64,000 bases of DNA from Pterois miles. Taxonomy: Eukaryota > Chordata > Actinopteri > Perciformes > Scorpaenidae. The stretch spans positions 10,864,501 to 10,928,500 of the forward strand of contig CAMQGK010000008.1 of assembly GCA_947000775.1 (NCBI GenBank), in the 5' to 3' direction. Position numbers and translations under genes: made by a program. The notes under the pieces were generated by a model. The model saw only the letters and a program-made list of their open reading frames with translations. It did no database searches and was not told the DNA's origin. Below, piece after piece: positions 36,461 through 49,098 of the stretch. Every line of letters starts with the position of its first letter. Position 1 is the stretch's first letter.

Positions 36461-39240
36461 TGAGTCCAGACTGAAATAACTCTACAGCTATTGGACAGAT
36501 TGCTGGGAAATCTTGTACAGACATTCATGATGCCAGGAGGGTGAAATTGTCGCTGTCAGCATATTAACACACTTGTCTTCTTAGTATATTTGAATTCGAC
36601 CTTCAGGCCAAAAAAAAAAAAAAAAATCAAATGATTCAGAAATGTTCAGTCATTGAAACAACATTTAGATAAACATTTAGGGGAATTAATTTGCCTGGAA
36701 ATAACTAAACTAAACGAAAATCCTGACTACGGACTTGCAAGCACACATTGCAGCGACCCTAAGCGCTCCAGGGCAGCTCCTCTTTGTGGTGAAATTTGTG
36801 TCTAATTTCTAGACAGCAATGTTTAATATTTGCAGCCAAGAAATTTGAAAAGGGAACAAGAGCATCATGGCTGGTGGCCAAACTCCTTCTATCAATGAAT
36901 CTTGGCTGAGCTTCTCTGAATCAGCTGATACACTATAGCTCGAAGCCAGAAAACAGTTGTTCAAGGAATCACAGTTGCTGCTTTCACAGATTTTCTACAG
37001 TTAAAAACAGATATTTCACTTTGTCCTTTCCTCTGTAGCTGTCAGAAAGTGAAAGGAACTGGCGTGGCATTTAAAATGTCACATTTGACTGAGGGGGTGA
37101 CGCATACAGGCAACGGATCAATGCCCCTCTGCTCCAAATCACCACTTATCTTCCATTTGTGCAAGCACCGGCTTTACCGGGCTGCATCGGACAAGCTCGG
37201 CGTGTTGGCGGTTAGCCCGGTCACGACTGAGCTGGCTTTGAAGAGCCTGTATTTACACTGAGTTGAAAGCAGCAGGTAATTTGTTCATATTTAACAAGGC
37301 GGACGGTGGGCAGGTAAATTGGTGTTTTCAGTCCCATTTTTCTCTTAGCGATCAGGACCACCATTACTGCTTTCTTTCAGGATTGCCTTGTTTACAGTGA
37401 GCTTTGTGGGCAGTTGTGGGGGAGAGGGTTGCAGGGCTTTTCCTTCTATGCTGCTGTTAACAAAGGGATTACATTTAACAACTATCTGCACTGACAAGCC
37501 ATACGCCATCCCTCCTGTCCAGCTTCAGTCCAGCCGCTGCGCAAGAAAGGGGTGTCCACAGGGACATAATACCAATCTGGATTTGACGCAAACAATAACA
37601 AAATGGTTTGATTTCATATGATATGTGGCATAATACTCTCATTAAGCTACTCTGATATCTTACTTTCACACGCACCATGCCTGAACAGACGTTTCACAAA
37701 ATCAAAATAATTAGCACAGCTTTTGATACAGGCTCATATCCATAAAAAATACCAATGCTTAAGCACATTTGTCTGTAGTGTGAACGCTTTAAATTAGCCA
37801 GATTTTTTTTAAAACTACGACTGGCAGCTTGTGGGACTTGTACGATGCCTGCGAGGTAAAACTGCACACTGGAAACGAATAGTGATCTGTGATGTACTAA
37901 ATCTTTGGATAACAGAGGACTTGTGATTTTTGCTTTGAGTACAAATAAACGCTCCAAACGTTACAACTGCTGCAGAGCAGTCGTGTGATATTTCAGAGCT
38001 GCCGTACATTTCCCCCTCAGAGCATTTGACTCTTGTCTGTGAATCATGTCTGGTTTTGTGTTCGCCATCTCAGCCTTTTTCCCTCATGATGGATTTCCTT
38101 TAAATGTCTTCTTGAACTGTGTTTCACAGGAAAAAAGGGCACATTGATCTTCCTCATCCTCCTCCAGGATTTTCTTTACAAAGAGGGGGACTTCACATAA
38201 ATTAAATATCAGTGTTTTCTCACACACATCAATAAAAGTTTCTTATATTATCATGTACAATTAGAAACACTGGGTATGGTCACAGTTTAGATTGAACACT
38301 GGCGTCATCTTCATAGTCGCTGAACCAATGATATTCTTCATTCTGATTGGTCCCCTCCTTTGTCTTGTTCGTTGGTGTCTTTTGGCGTTACATCGTTCCC
38401 TGTTTGGTTCCAACTTTGCTTGTCCACGTTTGCTTCCTCGCCATTTAACGCAACATTAGAGTGTAAACAGTGCACAACGCTTCCTCGTCGTAGGAACTAT
38501 CACCAGGTGGACTGCTTGCTCGCTGGCTCTTCAGGCTTATCACACATTTCTTTTGCTTCTCCATGCTCCACTTTTGAGATTTCTTCCATCTTGGTCCTCC
38601 TTGTTACATTCCATCTTCCAAGTCGCCTGATTTAACGTTCTTTATCTCCATCTCTCCATACAATATTTATATATATTTCTTTTTACAATTGCACGGTAAC
38701 AACATCAACACGTGACGCCATTGAAAAGTTTAGAAAAAAAAAATGGGGGGAGTTTCTTTCATGGGATAAACGAGGCTGTCGATTGGCATAAAAGGAGAGG
38801 GACTTGGGATTGGCTCAATCAAAAAGAGGGTTGGTGACTACCGCGTTTCATTATCACAACTTTAAGACAAATTCCTACGGGGGAGTTAAGAGTAAGGCAA
38901 GAGGGAGGGACGGAGGGGTGTGTACAGTCTGTCGAGTGTACAGTATGTGTGTGTGTGTTGTAGGATGCAAGGACTAATTTGCGCAGTGTGTTCACGATGA
39001 GAGGGAAAAAAGACCAGCGGTCAGTTTTATCTTGCCTGTGCGCCCGCAAGTTAGTTAATGGTCGTTCACTGCAGATTCACCTGAGGGCCCCAAAGTGTGT
39101 GTTGTGTGTGGAGTTGGGGCAAGAGGGGTTAAAAGTAATAAGTCACTGGTAGTTTTAGAGTTCAGTGGCCGTAATGGGAGGATCCACCGTTCCCGTGACG
39201 ATGAGTTACAGCGAAGATGGGAGTAGCAAGAGAGAGAGAG
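36461..39240. other. Gene-poor 3' flank of the SLC8 gene
   Basis: Unique DNA without a recognisable exon. An A18 run lies at 36,610-36,627. The region may contain distal 3' UTR of the minus-strand SLC8 transcript if a distal poly(A) site is used. Short frames at 37,049, 37,388 and 38,360 look like chance. Confidence 0.4.
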
Positions 39241-39280
39241 AGAGTGAGGAGGGGGTGTAGAATATTTTTGCCTTTCTTCT

Positions 39281-39523
39281 TTTATTTTTTGTTCCCCCGT
39301 GTCGTATTTTCTCTAGTCTCTCCATGGACTTTATCCAGACCTTTCTCTAGTTTTGTTGCTTCCGGCCTCCTCTCTCAACTTCCCTGCTTTCATCTTCCAC
39401 CCTTATCCCTCCTCTTCATCTTTGTTTTTCCCTTCAGAGGCCGGCTAAAAGCTCTGCTTGCGGTCTATCGCTTCTTCTCTCCTGCTGGTTTGGCAGTATA
39501 CTGGAACGATATCCGCCTTTTAT
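39281..39523 (-). terminator. Candidate poly(A) signals of the SLC8 transcript
   Basis: Minus-strand AATAAA hexamers occur at 39,518-39,523 and 39,281-39,286, that is 446 and 683 bases past the stop codon. Nothing in the sequence proves that either is used, and NCX messages often have long 3' UTRs. Confidence 0.25.
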
Positions 39524-39873
39524 TAACTATTAAACAGCGTTGTCCACTGATGATGATGGATGATTGAGGTAATAATGTAAAAGCGCTCTGCAAACCTGCA
39601 TTGCCATTTTTTTCATTCAGTCTTTCTGTTAAATAATTCTTAATGTAGATGGTTTATGTATCCTAGAAGTTTCTTCATCACTGGAAAGATGGTGGGTCTC
39701 CTTTAAGAGTTTTAGTGTGTTATAATGGTAAGAAGAAATAAATAAATGGAAAGAGATGAATAAATCTGAGACCCTGAAAAATTGTTTTGGATGTTAAAAA
39801 AAGAAGAAATTGACAGAATCGGCGCATATCGATCCACCCATCTCTCCTCGTCTCGCCCCTGTCTGAAGACTCC

Positions 39874-39878
<5 letters not shown>

Positions 39879-39926
<48 letters not shown>
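39879..39926. repeat. (GA)n tract in the SLC8 3' UTR
   Basis: On the sense (minus) strand this is about 24 GA units starting 43 bases after the stop codon, within a longer purine-rich stretch. Confidence 0.95.
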
Positions 39927-39930
<4 letters not shown>

Positions 39931-39968
39931 TTGGCAGTGGGTCTCTCTCCCTCCCTTTTCCTCTCCAT

Positions 39969-40348
39969 TTAAAACCCTGGTATATGGCAGTAGGCCTCCA
40001 GTGAGGCCAGCAGGATGTAAATCAGCCACATGGAGACGAACAGCAGCGACGTTAGCATCTTGCAAGTCCGCGGCCCTCCCAGCTCGCCGCCGGCCACCGT
40101 CGTCCGCCGCCGGTACAGCAGCACGATCACGCACAGCATGGCCAGGATGGTGAAGAGGGTGACGGAGAAGGCCAGGTTCCCCGGGTCCACCTTGAACACC
40201 TTGCCCTTGGAGCGCCAGGCCACGGCGGCGATGGTCCATGCAACGCCAATGCCGAGGAAGACGTTGACGGCGTTGGAGCCGGTGACGTTCCCGATGGAGG
40301 CGTCGGCGTACTGGTCCTGGATGGCGGCAACCTTGCTGGCGAATGTAT
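39969..40348 (-). CDS. slc8a: Na+/Ca2+ exchanger (SLC8/NCX), last coding exon
   Basis: Terminal exon of a plasma-membrane Na+/Ca2+ exchanger, which extrudes Ca2+ in exchange for Na+. The acceptor CATCTAG precedes ATACATTCGCC, and 126 codons including the TAA stop follow. It encodes the second half of the alpha-2 repeat (TFASK, then the hallmark GNVTGSNAVNVFLGIG) that lines the ion path. It then encodes two further hydrophobic helices (LAFSVTLFTILAMLCVIVLL and LTSLLFVSMWLIYILLASLE) separated by YRRR...GGELGGPR, and the family-typical end LEAYCHIPGF. The Asp of the conserved PDTFAS is built from a codon split over the intron (G|AT). The segment VAWRSKGKVFKVDPGN differs from mammalian NCX1, 2 and 3 as I remember them, so a fish paralogue such as NCX4 is possible, but I cannot assign it. 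Confidence 0.97.
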
Positions 40349-41174
40349 CTAGATGAGGAAAACAGATTTTACAACAATGTGAGGGCTTGAGAACATGAAA
40401 ACATATCAACTAATGAGCCTGAGGTCAAAACTAAACAAATGATGTGAAGCAATAATATGGAAATAAGTCTCTTGTTTTGATGGTCTTCTTCTCACAAGTC
40501 ACCAAGGAAGTGACCTCAAGGAAACAATGAGTATGAAACCACCCACGTATAGTCGCCTACTCTCGGTCACATACAGACTGTGGCATACATGGACCGTATG
40601 GAAACAGAAACACAAGAAAGAAGGTTCAGAACAGATGTCAGTATTAGCATAGCGAAATCATTACACATTTAATGACTGTTGGAGGCAGAGAATGACAGAC
40701 AGCGATAAACAATACATACAGATAACCGATAGAAAATAGCAAGAAGAGCAAACAAAGGAAAGAGAACAATGAGAGACACAAGAGATGGAACTTAATTAAG
40801 AAAGACGTCACAAAATATTGAGGTGCCAAAAAAATATATATACTGTAAGAGTTAATTGTTTGACATTCTGCATGTCAATATGAAGTTGAGTAACACCTCA
40901 TTCGCAAATTTAATGTTAATTAGGTGATAATTATCAAGTAATCTATTACTGCCAAATTACCCCAATATATACCTCAAAGTTTATTGAAAATGACTTCATT
41001 ATAAACATTATTTAATAATTATATTCTGCTATTTTCCAAGAGCTGGTTATTTATTTAATACATCTTCAGGAAAAGAATACAAATACAATTAATTGACTCT
41101 TTATTTGATTCAAGCCTTTAACTTTTTTGAAATTTCTTAAAAAAAAAAACTAAAAAAAACCACACATAACAAGG

Positions 41175-41230
41175 CCGAGTCCTGGCCACGGCGGCCCGGG
41201 TTTGAATCTGACTTGTGGCCCTTTCTGCAT
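41175..41230 (+). mobile_element. SINE fragment
   Basis: CGGCGGCCCGGGTTTGAATC (B-box-like GGTTTGAATC), then TGACTTGTGGCCCTTTCTGC. This is the B-box and body junction of a tRNA-type fish SINE, with both ends missing. Confidence 0.55.
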
Positions 41231-41615
41231 TTCCACCTCCGATGAAGAGCAGCACACAGCTGCTTTTCAAGCCTATTTTTAAATTATTAAATGATATTAT
41301 ATTATAATAAATTCATTTGGGATTTTTTAGGTAAATATTGGGGTAATTTGACAGTAATTCCAAAGAAATTTCAAATAGCTAATTATTAGGGGTCAACCGA
41401 TATGGGTTTCTCAATGGTCAATGCCAATTTTTTACAAAATCAGGATGGCCAATGGCCGATGATATGATTTTTTTTTTTTTTGCCGATATCTTTGTCTGGT
41501 TTTCCTTTTTTTCCTCCATCTAATAAACAGCAGATATAGCAACAGATATAACAGCTTCATAATAACAAATGATACACAAAATCTCTTTCTTTACTGCACC
41601 GTTGTGACGAAAAGA

Positions 41616-41744
41616 GAGCTGAGCTGGAAGGCAAAGCTCTCGATCTACCGGTCCGTCTTTATTCCTACTCTCACCTATGGTCACGAGGGCTGGGTCAGGA
41701 CCCAAAGAACTAGATCACGGGTACAAGCGTCCAAAATGGGTTTT
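41616..41744 (+). pseudogene. LINE ORF2 fragment (region after the reverse transcriptase)
   Basis: One plus-strand frame reads without a stop for 43 codons and contains KAKLSIYRSVFIPTLTYGHE followed by GWVRTQRTRSRVQASKMGF. I recognise this as the segment after the RT fingers and palm of fish non-LTR retrotransposons (typical pattern SIYRS...PTLTYGHE.WV.TER.RSR.QA.EM.F). Both ends are lost, so it is a dead fragment inserted antisense to the SLC8 gene. Confidence 0.75.
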
Positions 41745-43206
41745 ATAAAAAAAATCTAAATCTCACTAAGTTGTTTCCTGTGATTACGTCAGTTTATTTT
41801 GAAAAGACTGTATGCGTGTAATGAGCGGAAACTGACACCTGTTGCTGGATATTCATAGGAAAATGCACAAAAAAGTAGGAGTACTTAATACATACGAACC
41901 ATTGTATGAGGATACGTTAAATCCAGTGACATTGTTTTGGTGTTCGCTTTGATTTGGACTTAGACATGCATTTGAAATGATTTATGGTACATTTAACACT
42001 ATCTGAAAAGCTTTAGGAGAACTGGCTGCTTGCCATGATATATACTGTTTTGCTTTACTTGCTTTACTCAAATCTTTATAGCAGAGGTGGCGAGTGTCAA
42101 GTTTGCATGACTCTTGACTCATGAGTCACAGCCATTGTTAAGACCCAGGTTGGAAAAAAAAACAACATGGTTTATGTTATTTTTCACCAATATTCTGGAA
42201 ATAAAACATATAAATTTGACTTGGATTACTTTCAGGAAGATTTCGCGTTCTGTAATCCACAGTTGTACATTGGCATCAGCCTGAGACAGAGCAGATATAG
42301 ACCTCATTAATGCTGTAAAATGCTATAGGTGCATATTAGTGGAGCCCTGTGGTGCTGAACATCTGAGCAGAAATTGGGTAAAAAGTACAGAGATTCTACA
42401 ACTGGGTTGGCAGGAGAACACCAGGAAAACAGCTGCCAGCTATCGTACGCCTGTCTCGGCTTATTTCTATTTATAGACAGGCTGGCGAGATGAGTCTCAG
42501 TTCTCATTTGAATGTCAGAGAGATTAGTTGAAATTCATATCCCATTCCCAACATGGAAAAAAGACCCTCCAAACTTCCTTGGGGGGGATGAATCGTAATC
42601 CCATTGGTGAAAGGACCGCACAAAGAGAAATGAAAAGTTAGTGTGTATTGACACGCTGGCACATGACCCTTTAATAATCAAGTCGTGAATGTGACACCGA
42701 AGCAGTAGTGTACTGTGCAGTGTGAAGAGAATATGTGATCTCTACAGGACTTCACCACCAACACCGTTGAGATGGCTCAGATGGGTCCAGCTGAGCTGCA
42801 TAAATCGACAGAAACATGCAGCAGTTCGCAGCGGTTCAAGCATCCGATCAGTATTTGCCTCTAATTGCCCAAATTGGCAAATCTGGTGTAAATTTGGCTG
42901 GATAATCCTCCAGAGTGTCTCCAATGCAATAAAACAGAAATGCTTTTATAGATCTGGAGGAGGGAAGGGTGGGAAACGAGAGAGAGGAGATGAATGATTC
43001 TAACAAGCTTTACGGAGATCGCACTTGCACACAAGGGAGCACACACTCCCATTGGAAGTTATAATGACCTGAGGGACCTTCTGCACGCAAACTTGCACCA
43101 CCTCGACAGAGCAAACACATTTTCACCCACTCACACCTGAGTACCACAGCACACAGGTCAGAATGATGGATGATACGGCAGTGAAAACACAACATCCAAT
43201 AAGCAG

Positions 43207-43268
<62 letters not shown>
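43207..43268. repeat. (GA)n microsatellite
   Basis: About 30 GA units in the SLC8 intron; CT on the sense strand, so it would read as a pyrimidine tract in the transcript. Confidence 0.95.
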
Positions 43269-43916
43269 AGTAAGGTAACATCAAGTTTGAAAAATAAATT
43301 GTGCAGGATCGGGTGTGAGAGCAATTGTAAGGGATAGGTGAGGTGGGATATGAGGATGTGAGAGAAAACAGTGAACATGAGTGAAAAAGATAAAACAAAG
43401 GAGAGTGAAAGAGATTTGGAGGAGAAAAAGCCAACAAATTAACATGGTGTGATAGGACAAGCGCACTGATAAAGGATATCAAATCCGTGTTTACAGCCTC
43501 CAAATCCAACGCACAACATAATACGGCCGCTGCAGGAATTTATTCAGATGTCGCTGCAAGCCATTAAGAAGCAAGAGCAGAAAAAGAGCTGTTTCTATGA
43601 ATCATACAGTGGGGAAAAAATAAAACGACTGACGAGAGGAATGAGGAAGGGAATTGAATTAAAGCCCTGGGACACGGCGTCCCTTCCAAGCGGAGACAAG
43701 CTCAGGCTGAAGGCTCAGTGATGGAGCCGGCGTTTTACAATCCAATTTTTATTTCCAGCCTGCTCACTGAGGGCTGCTATTGAAATCAGATGGAGGAAAG
43801 AGGACCAGTCGTCTTTTCATGACTGCTTTTGGGGGGCGAGTTGTTTCCTGCTTGAGGAAGGAAGGAAGTGTGAACCATGACAGAAAAGTAAAATGATTCA
43901 AACCACTCCCACTCAC

Positions 43917-44189
43917 CTGGCACCGATGTTCCCAGCGCCACAAACACCACAGCCGTCACCGAGTCCTTCAGTCCTATCGTGCAGCCGAAGTGTGACGCCA
44001 GATCGCCGGTGACCGCCGTCAGGACGCCGATAAGCGATATCGAGACGATGAAGCAGGCCCAGCCGTTCCAGTACTCCGTGGGCGGGACAAAGGCGAAGAG
44101 AACCTTCCAGAAGACGGTGAGGAAGTGCATGATGTAGTCGAAGCAGGACGGCAGCCGCTCCTCGCCGCTCTCCTCCTCATCGTCGTCTC
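43917..44189 (-). CDS. slc8a: SLC8/NCX exon: loop end, TM helices and first half of alpha-2
   Basis: 273-nt exon with acceptor TGCACCCACAG and donor CCAG|GTGAGT. It encodes an acidic stretch (GDDDEEESGEER), LPSCFDYIMHFLTVFWKVLF, the PPTEYWNGWACF turn, a membrane helix, and GDLASHFGCTIGLKDS followed by VTAVVFVALGTSVP. This is the start of the alpha-2 repeat, completed by the last exon. The order and spacing match NCX proteins throughout. ESGEERLPSCFDY recalls NCX2, while FAFVPPTEYWNGWACF recalls NCX1. A Thr sits where NCX1 has Ile before GDLASHF. Both splice junctions fall after the first base of a codon, matching the neighbouring exons. Confidence 0.97.
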
Positions 44190-44439
44190 CTGTGGGTGCA
44201 GAGGGAGATTGCAGCTTGTCAGATGGTCGCATATCGAGGAGGAACTGGGTCCAACCATTCCTGTAACTTTTCCAAACCAATAATCTGATTGTATGAACTA
44301 GTTCTTTTCGAGCATTACCCGACCCTTTGATAAGAGCACTGATAGCTTAGCATACAGACTAGAGGTAGACAGCTACCCTGGCTCTGTCCAAAGGTAAAAA
44401 TCTCCACCTGCCAACACCTCTAAAGCTCACTAATGATGG

Positions 44440-45050
44440 GTCATGTCTAGAAGGTAACCTAAAAGTATCCTAACCTTAACCATTAGAGGCAAATGCCTAA
44501 CTTTAGCCATTCAAGGTAAGTGCCTGACCCTAACCAATCATGGCCAATACCTAACCTTAACCTTAACAAAGTCAATGCCTAACTTTAACCATTGGAGGTC
44601 AATGCCTGATCTTAACGACTGGAGGTCAATGCCTAACTTTAACCATTGGAGGTCAATGCCTGATCTTAACGACTGGAGGTCAATGCCTAATAACCATTAT
44701 AGGTCAATGCCTGATCTTAACGACTGGAGGTCAATGCCTAACTTTAACCATTGGAGGTCAATGCCTGATCTTACCGACTGGAGGTCAATGCCTAACTTTA
44801 ACCATTATAGGTCAATGCCTGATCTTAACGACTGGAGGTCAATGCCTAACTTTAACCATTTTAGGTTAATGCCTGTCTTAATGATTGGAGGTTGATGCCT
44901 AACCATAACCATTAGAGGTTAATGCCTGATCTTAACAAGTGGAAGTCAATTCCTGATCCTGAAACATTGGTCAATGCCTAACGTCAGTCTTTCAAGGCCA
45001 ATGCCTAAATTTAACCATTCAAGATCAATGCCTAACCTTCACCATCTCAC
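44440..45050. repeat. 27-bp minisatellite with alternating A and B units
   Basis: The core at about 44,573-44,865 alternates AATGCCTAACTTTAACCATT+GGAGGTC with AATGCCTGATCTTAACGACT+GGAGGTC, giving a 54-bp dimeric period. Both ends grade into diverged units (CCTAACCTTAACC, ATGCCTAACCTTCACC). Because 27 is a multiple of three, one plus-strand frame stays open for 106 codons (MPNFNHWRS/MPDLNDWRS). It has no promoter or family match, so I regard it as a by-product. One unit is shortened by three bases, which keeps the frame. Confidence 0.95.
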
Positions 45051-45675
45051 GAGAGTTTCTCAACTTGTGGGTTACCTTCTAGACACAACCACAATTATGT
45101 TGATACACAAAATGTTCTGGAACAGCAGCCTGGCACGGTAACTTCCTGTTCACAATAAAAAAATAACATAACAACCGATCCACATATAGTTGTTTTGCAT
45201 TTATTTCTGAGTATGGATTAAACATGTTATGATGATAAATGATAATGATAAAACATGTTAGTGAGCTTTACATGTTTTAATAGGAATAGCTTTGAAACTT
45301 TGGACCAAGCCAGGGTAGCTGCTTCCAATCATTATGCTAAGAGAGGAGAATGACAGCTCACATTTAGTATACAGATGAGAGTGGTATTGATCTTTTCATC
45401 TCTCGGCAAGAAAGCAAAATAAGCACATTTACCAAAACGTCTACTGTGTTAAGCAGGAATAAAGAGTACTTCCCTCTGCCAAGTGTTAACAGAGAAAAAT
45501 ACCCCATACCGGGTATAAATTCAGAATGAAAAATGACAGATAAATGCATGAAAAGTTTCAAATTAAAATGCCGATGCAGACTTACGAAATTAGCGTTTTT
45601 ATCATCCATCATCTTTTGAAAATGAAGTCAAGAAAGATATCAACCAAAACTTATGTTCATAAATCAAAACGATGC

Positions 45676-45678
<3 letters not shown>

Positions 45679-45719
<41 letters not shown>
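45679..45719. repeat. (GT)n microsatellite next to an SLC8 splice donor
   Basis: About 20 GT units on the plus strand; (AC)n on the transcript strand, starting within 6 bases of the donor of the 100-nt exon. Confidence 0.97.
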
Positions 45720-45721
<2 letters not shown>

Positions 45722-45723
45722 AC

Positions 45724-45823
45724 CTGCGCTGACAGTAACGGCACTGACAAACTGCTCCCTCCAGCTGCTGCTTCCCACCACCAAGGCCAGGTTTGTCTTC
45801 TTGATCAACTTATCTACCGTACT
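45724..45823 (-). CDS. slc8a: SLC8/NCX exon: STVDKLIKKTNLALVVG segment
   Basis: 100-nt exon encoding STVDKLIKKTNLALVVGSSS and WREQFVSAVTVSA, plus the first base of a Gly codon. This is the stretch of the large cytoplasmic loop between the Ca2+-binding domains and the second membrane half; the NCX1 counterpart is nearly identical by memory. The donor is GCAG|GTAAAA. The acceptor is the GAG that closes a (GT)n tract about 115 bases long, so there is no ordinary pyrimidine tract. Start phase 0 and end phase 1 fit the neighbouring exons. The AG used is chosen because it gives the conserved STVDK; the next AG two bases on would shift the frame. Confidence 0.96.
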
Positions 45824-47074
<1,251 letters not shown>

Positions 47075-47199
47075 CTTAAACTCGTAGGACTCTTCTATGA
47101 CCACCTCCAAATGTGTGTGTTCACCCAGACTGGGACAGCCCATCTTGGCCACCTCTTCCTCCTCTGCACCCACCAACGGCTTGTTTTCATTGGAGTCAC
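47075..47199 (-). CDS. slc8a: SLC8/NCX exon: EEEE...EESYEFK segment
   Basis: 125-nt exon, acceptor CTGTAG, donor TTTAAG|GTAAGA. It encodes DSNENKPLVGAEEEEVAKMG and CPSLGEHTHLEVVIEESYEFK (41 residues). This is the C-terminal strand of Ca2+-binding domain 2 and its exit, matching the EEEERRIAEMGRPILGEHTK pattern of NCX1. Start phase 1 and end phase 0. The residues before the Glu cluster (DSNENKPLVG) are the usual place where cassette exons join in NCX genes, and they vary between paralogues. Confidence 0.96.
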
Positions 47200-48021
47200 C
47201 TACAGCAGGAGACATGAATGGGTCAGCGTTGCAGCAGGGCTATGTAAGTACTGAGGCCATGTATACATTCATGTTTATTCAGAAACGTAGCCCTCAGTGT
47301 GTCACGTGTTTTTGTTGTGCATTTATATGTCTGCCGACAGATTTTGTCAAAGCATTAGTGTCACAACCGTGTGGTCCGAGCAAGTGTGCTGGAAGTCCTG
47401 GGGCTGGAACAGGGGAAGGGGCTGTTGGCCACTTTATGGCCAGATATTGGCGTCAAAGCTGGAGTGATCCCATTGCAAGATGGAAGGTCTCTATTTTATT
47501 TCATGTTTCATGGAAAAAGCCTTGCCTTAAGCACACTCACATTCTTTAGTAACAGCATTTATTCTACTAAACCTTTTTATATAGTCAAATTACCAATTCA
47601 GTCCATTCAGGACCATTCAGTCATTTCGCTACATCAGCAGATGGCAGCCAAATCATGTTATCTCGCCCAAAATCATTTATTAGAATAGCTGCCCTCTTTA
47701 CATAAGTCAATCCTGCAGCAGATCCTCATTCAAATGCCATTTAAGAATGCAGTACTTAATGAATGTAAAGTTTATAAATGGTGGGAAAATTGAATGACTA
47801 CTTTTTTTAAAATCTGAGATAATTAAAAGTGAATATGAGTTGAACATAGTGTAACCCAAATGTGATGTTGTATAATGTATATGATAAATATGATGTATTG
47901 GATTTCAGACCCCAGGAAGACTAGCTGGTCTCAGTGGCATCAGCTAATGGGGATCCTTTTTAAATGAATTAATATTCATATTTATGGAAATTGCATTATA
48001 TGCGTCACTATTACTTTTATT

Positions 48022-48313
48022 TTAAGGGATAGTTTGGGTGTTTTTTGAGATACTTATCCATAGTAGGTGTATTTCTTACAGTAGATGGTGGTTGGCACCT
48101 GAGCAAAGCAATACAGTGTTGTGGACGGGGACAGCATAAAAATGTATTTTAGTTTTGTGGCTAAACTACGTTTTTCTGCCGTCCCCGTCCACAGCACTGT
48201 AATGCTTTGCTCTGGTGTCGGTTTCACCAAGCTGGGGGCACAGCGACCGTGATATCCTGTTGTAATACACCAATACTTCATACAACCCCACTTCAAAACA
48301 CTCAAACTAACCA
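48022..48313. mobile_element. MITE, TIR TTAAGGGATAGTTTGGGTG
   Basis: The left end TTAAGGGATAGTTTGGGTG (48,022) is mirrored by CACTCAAACTAACCAG at the right end. Inside, AGCAAAGCAATACAGTG...GGACGGGGACAGCA (48,102-48,136) is inverted at 48,177-48,211, so the element can fold into a nested hairpin. It is 292 bp, non-coding and of a type I recall as frequent in fish introns. Confidence 0.8.
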
Positions 48314-48753
48314 GAGACTTCTAACTGAAGTATATGTTTCATGATCCTGGCCACAGACCTCGGTCAAATGTATTGAAGATGTGATGAAGACCTACTGGAA
48401 CTCACAGGCTCCCCTCTTGTTTTCAAAAATTCATTGCAAAACCACTTTCAGAGATTGTGTTCAATAACTGGGCTACTTCAGCTTCAGAATCCCTGGAAAC
48501 CCTCCGCTCGTCAGGTTTACCACACTTGAAGTACTGCCAATAACAACCAAGTCACTGTGTATGAGAAAATATGGGAGGAAACTTGAACCATATGGGACCA
48601 TTCATCTCTTTAATCCTTTAGAGAGATGGTACTGCTGGTGTAATTGAGACTGAAGTGGAGCAATACTATTCAAAATAACAACTATCATGTAACCCCGAGA
48701 CTTTCATCCTGGAAGAAATCTATCAATGTTTTTTTCTGCAAAACAAACATCAG

Positions 48754-49098
48754 GGGGCGGCAGTAGCTGGGGGCGGCAGTAGCTCAGTCTGTAGGGAGTT
48801 GGCTTGGGAACCGGAGGGTCACCGGTTCAAGTCCCGACATGGACCAAAAACTGAGTGTGAACTGGTAGCTGGAGAGGTGCCAGTTTACCTCTTGGGCACT
48901 GCCGAGGTGCCCCTGAGCAAGGCACCAAACCCCCAACTGCTCGGGGCGCTTGTCAGGAGCAGCCCCCTCACTCTGACACCTCTCCATTACTGCATGTGTG
49001 TGTGTGTTTGTGTGCATGTACCATGTATAAGTTAAACAGAGTGTAAATTGAATTTCCCCACTGTGGGACTAATAAAGGTAGATCTTCTTCTTCTTCTT
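48754..49098 (+). mobile_element. tRNA-derived SINE, well preserved
   Basis: Head GGGGGCGGCAGTAGCT, with its first ~17 bases present twice in tandem (48,754 and 48,769). A box TAGCTCAGTCTGTAGG at 48,780 and perfect B box GGTTCAAGTCC at 48,824-48,834. The body contains GAGGTGCC...TGCCGAGGTGCCCCTGAGCA and CTCGGGGCGCTTGTCAGGAG. The tail is TTTCCCCACTGTGGGACTAA, TAAAGG and (CTT)n. Both internal promoter boxes are intact. It is sense to the plus strand, so antisense to the SLC8 transcript. It resembles V-SINEs; the family name is tentative. Confidence 0.9.

Larger units (their letters stand above)
40349..43916 (-). other. SLC8 intron before the last exon
   Basis: AT-rich intron with no further exon seen. 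It holds a SINE scrap at 41,175-41,230, a TCAACCGATATGGG-type repeat at about 41,393-41,510, a LINE RT scrap at 41,616-41,744 and a (GA)n tract at 43,207-43,268. Confidence 0.8.
44190..45723 (-). other. SLC8 intron with a 27-bp minisatellite
   Basis: No exon is seen. The middle is occupied by the minisatellite at 44,440-45,050. The end next to the upstream exon begins with a (GT)n tract on the plus strand. Confidence 0.8.

Noticed and set aside
40127..40330. Pro/Ser-rich minus-strand frame overlapping the last SLC8 exon, and the plus-strand frames over it
   Set aside because: Shadows of the conserved exchanger frame in GC-rich exon sequence.
44575..44895. 106-codon frame of MPNFNHWRS/MPDLNDWRS units as a gene
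   Set aside because: Fully explained by a 27-bp minisatellite in an intron.
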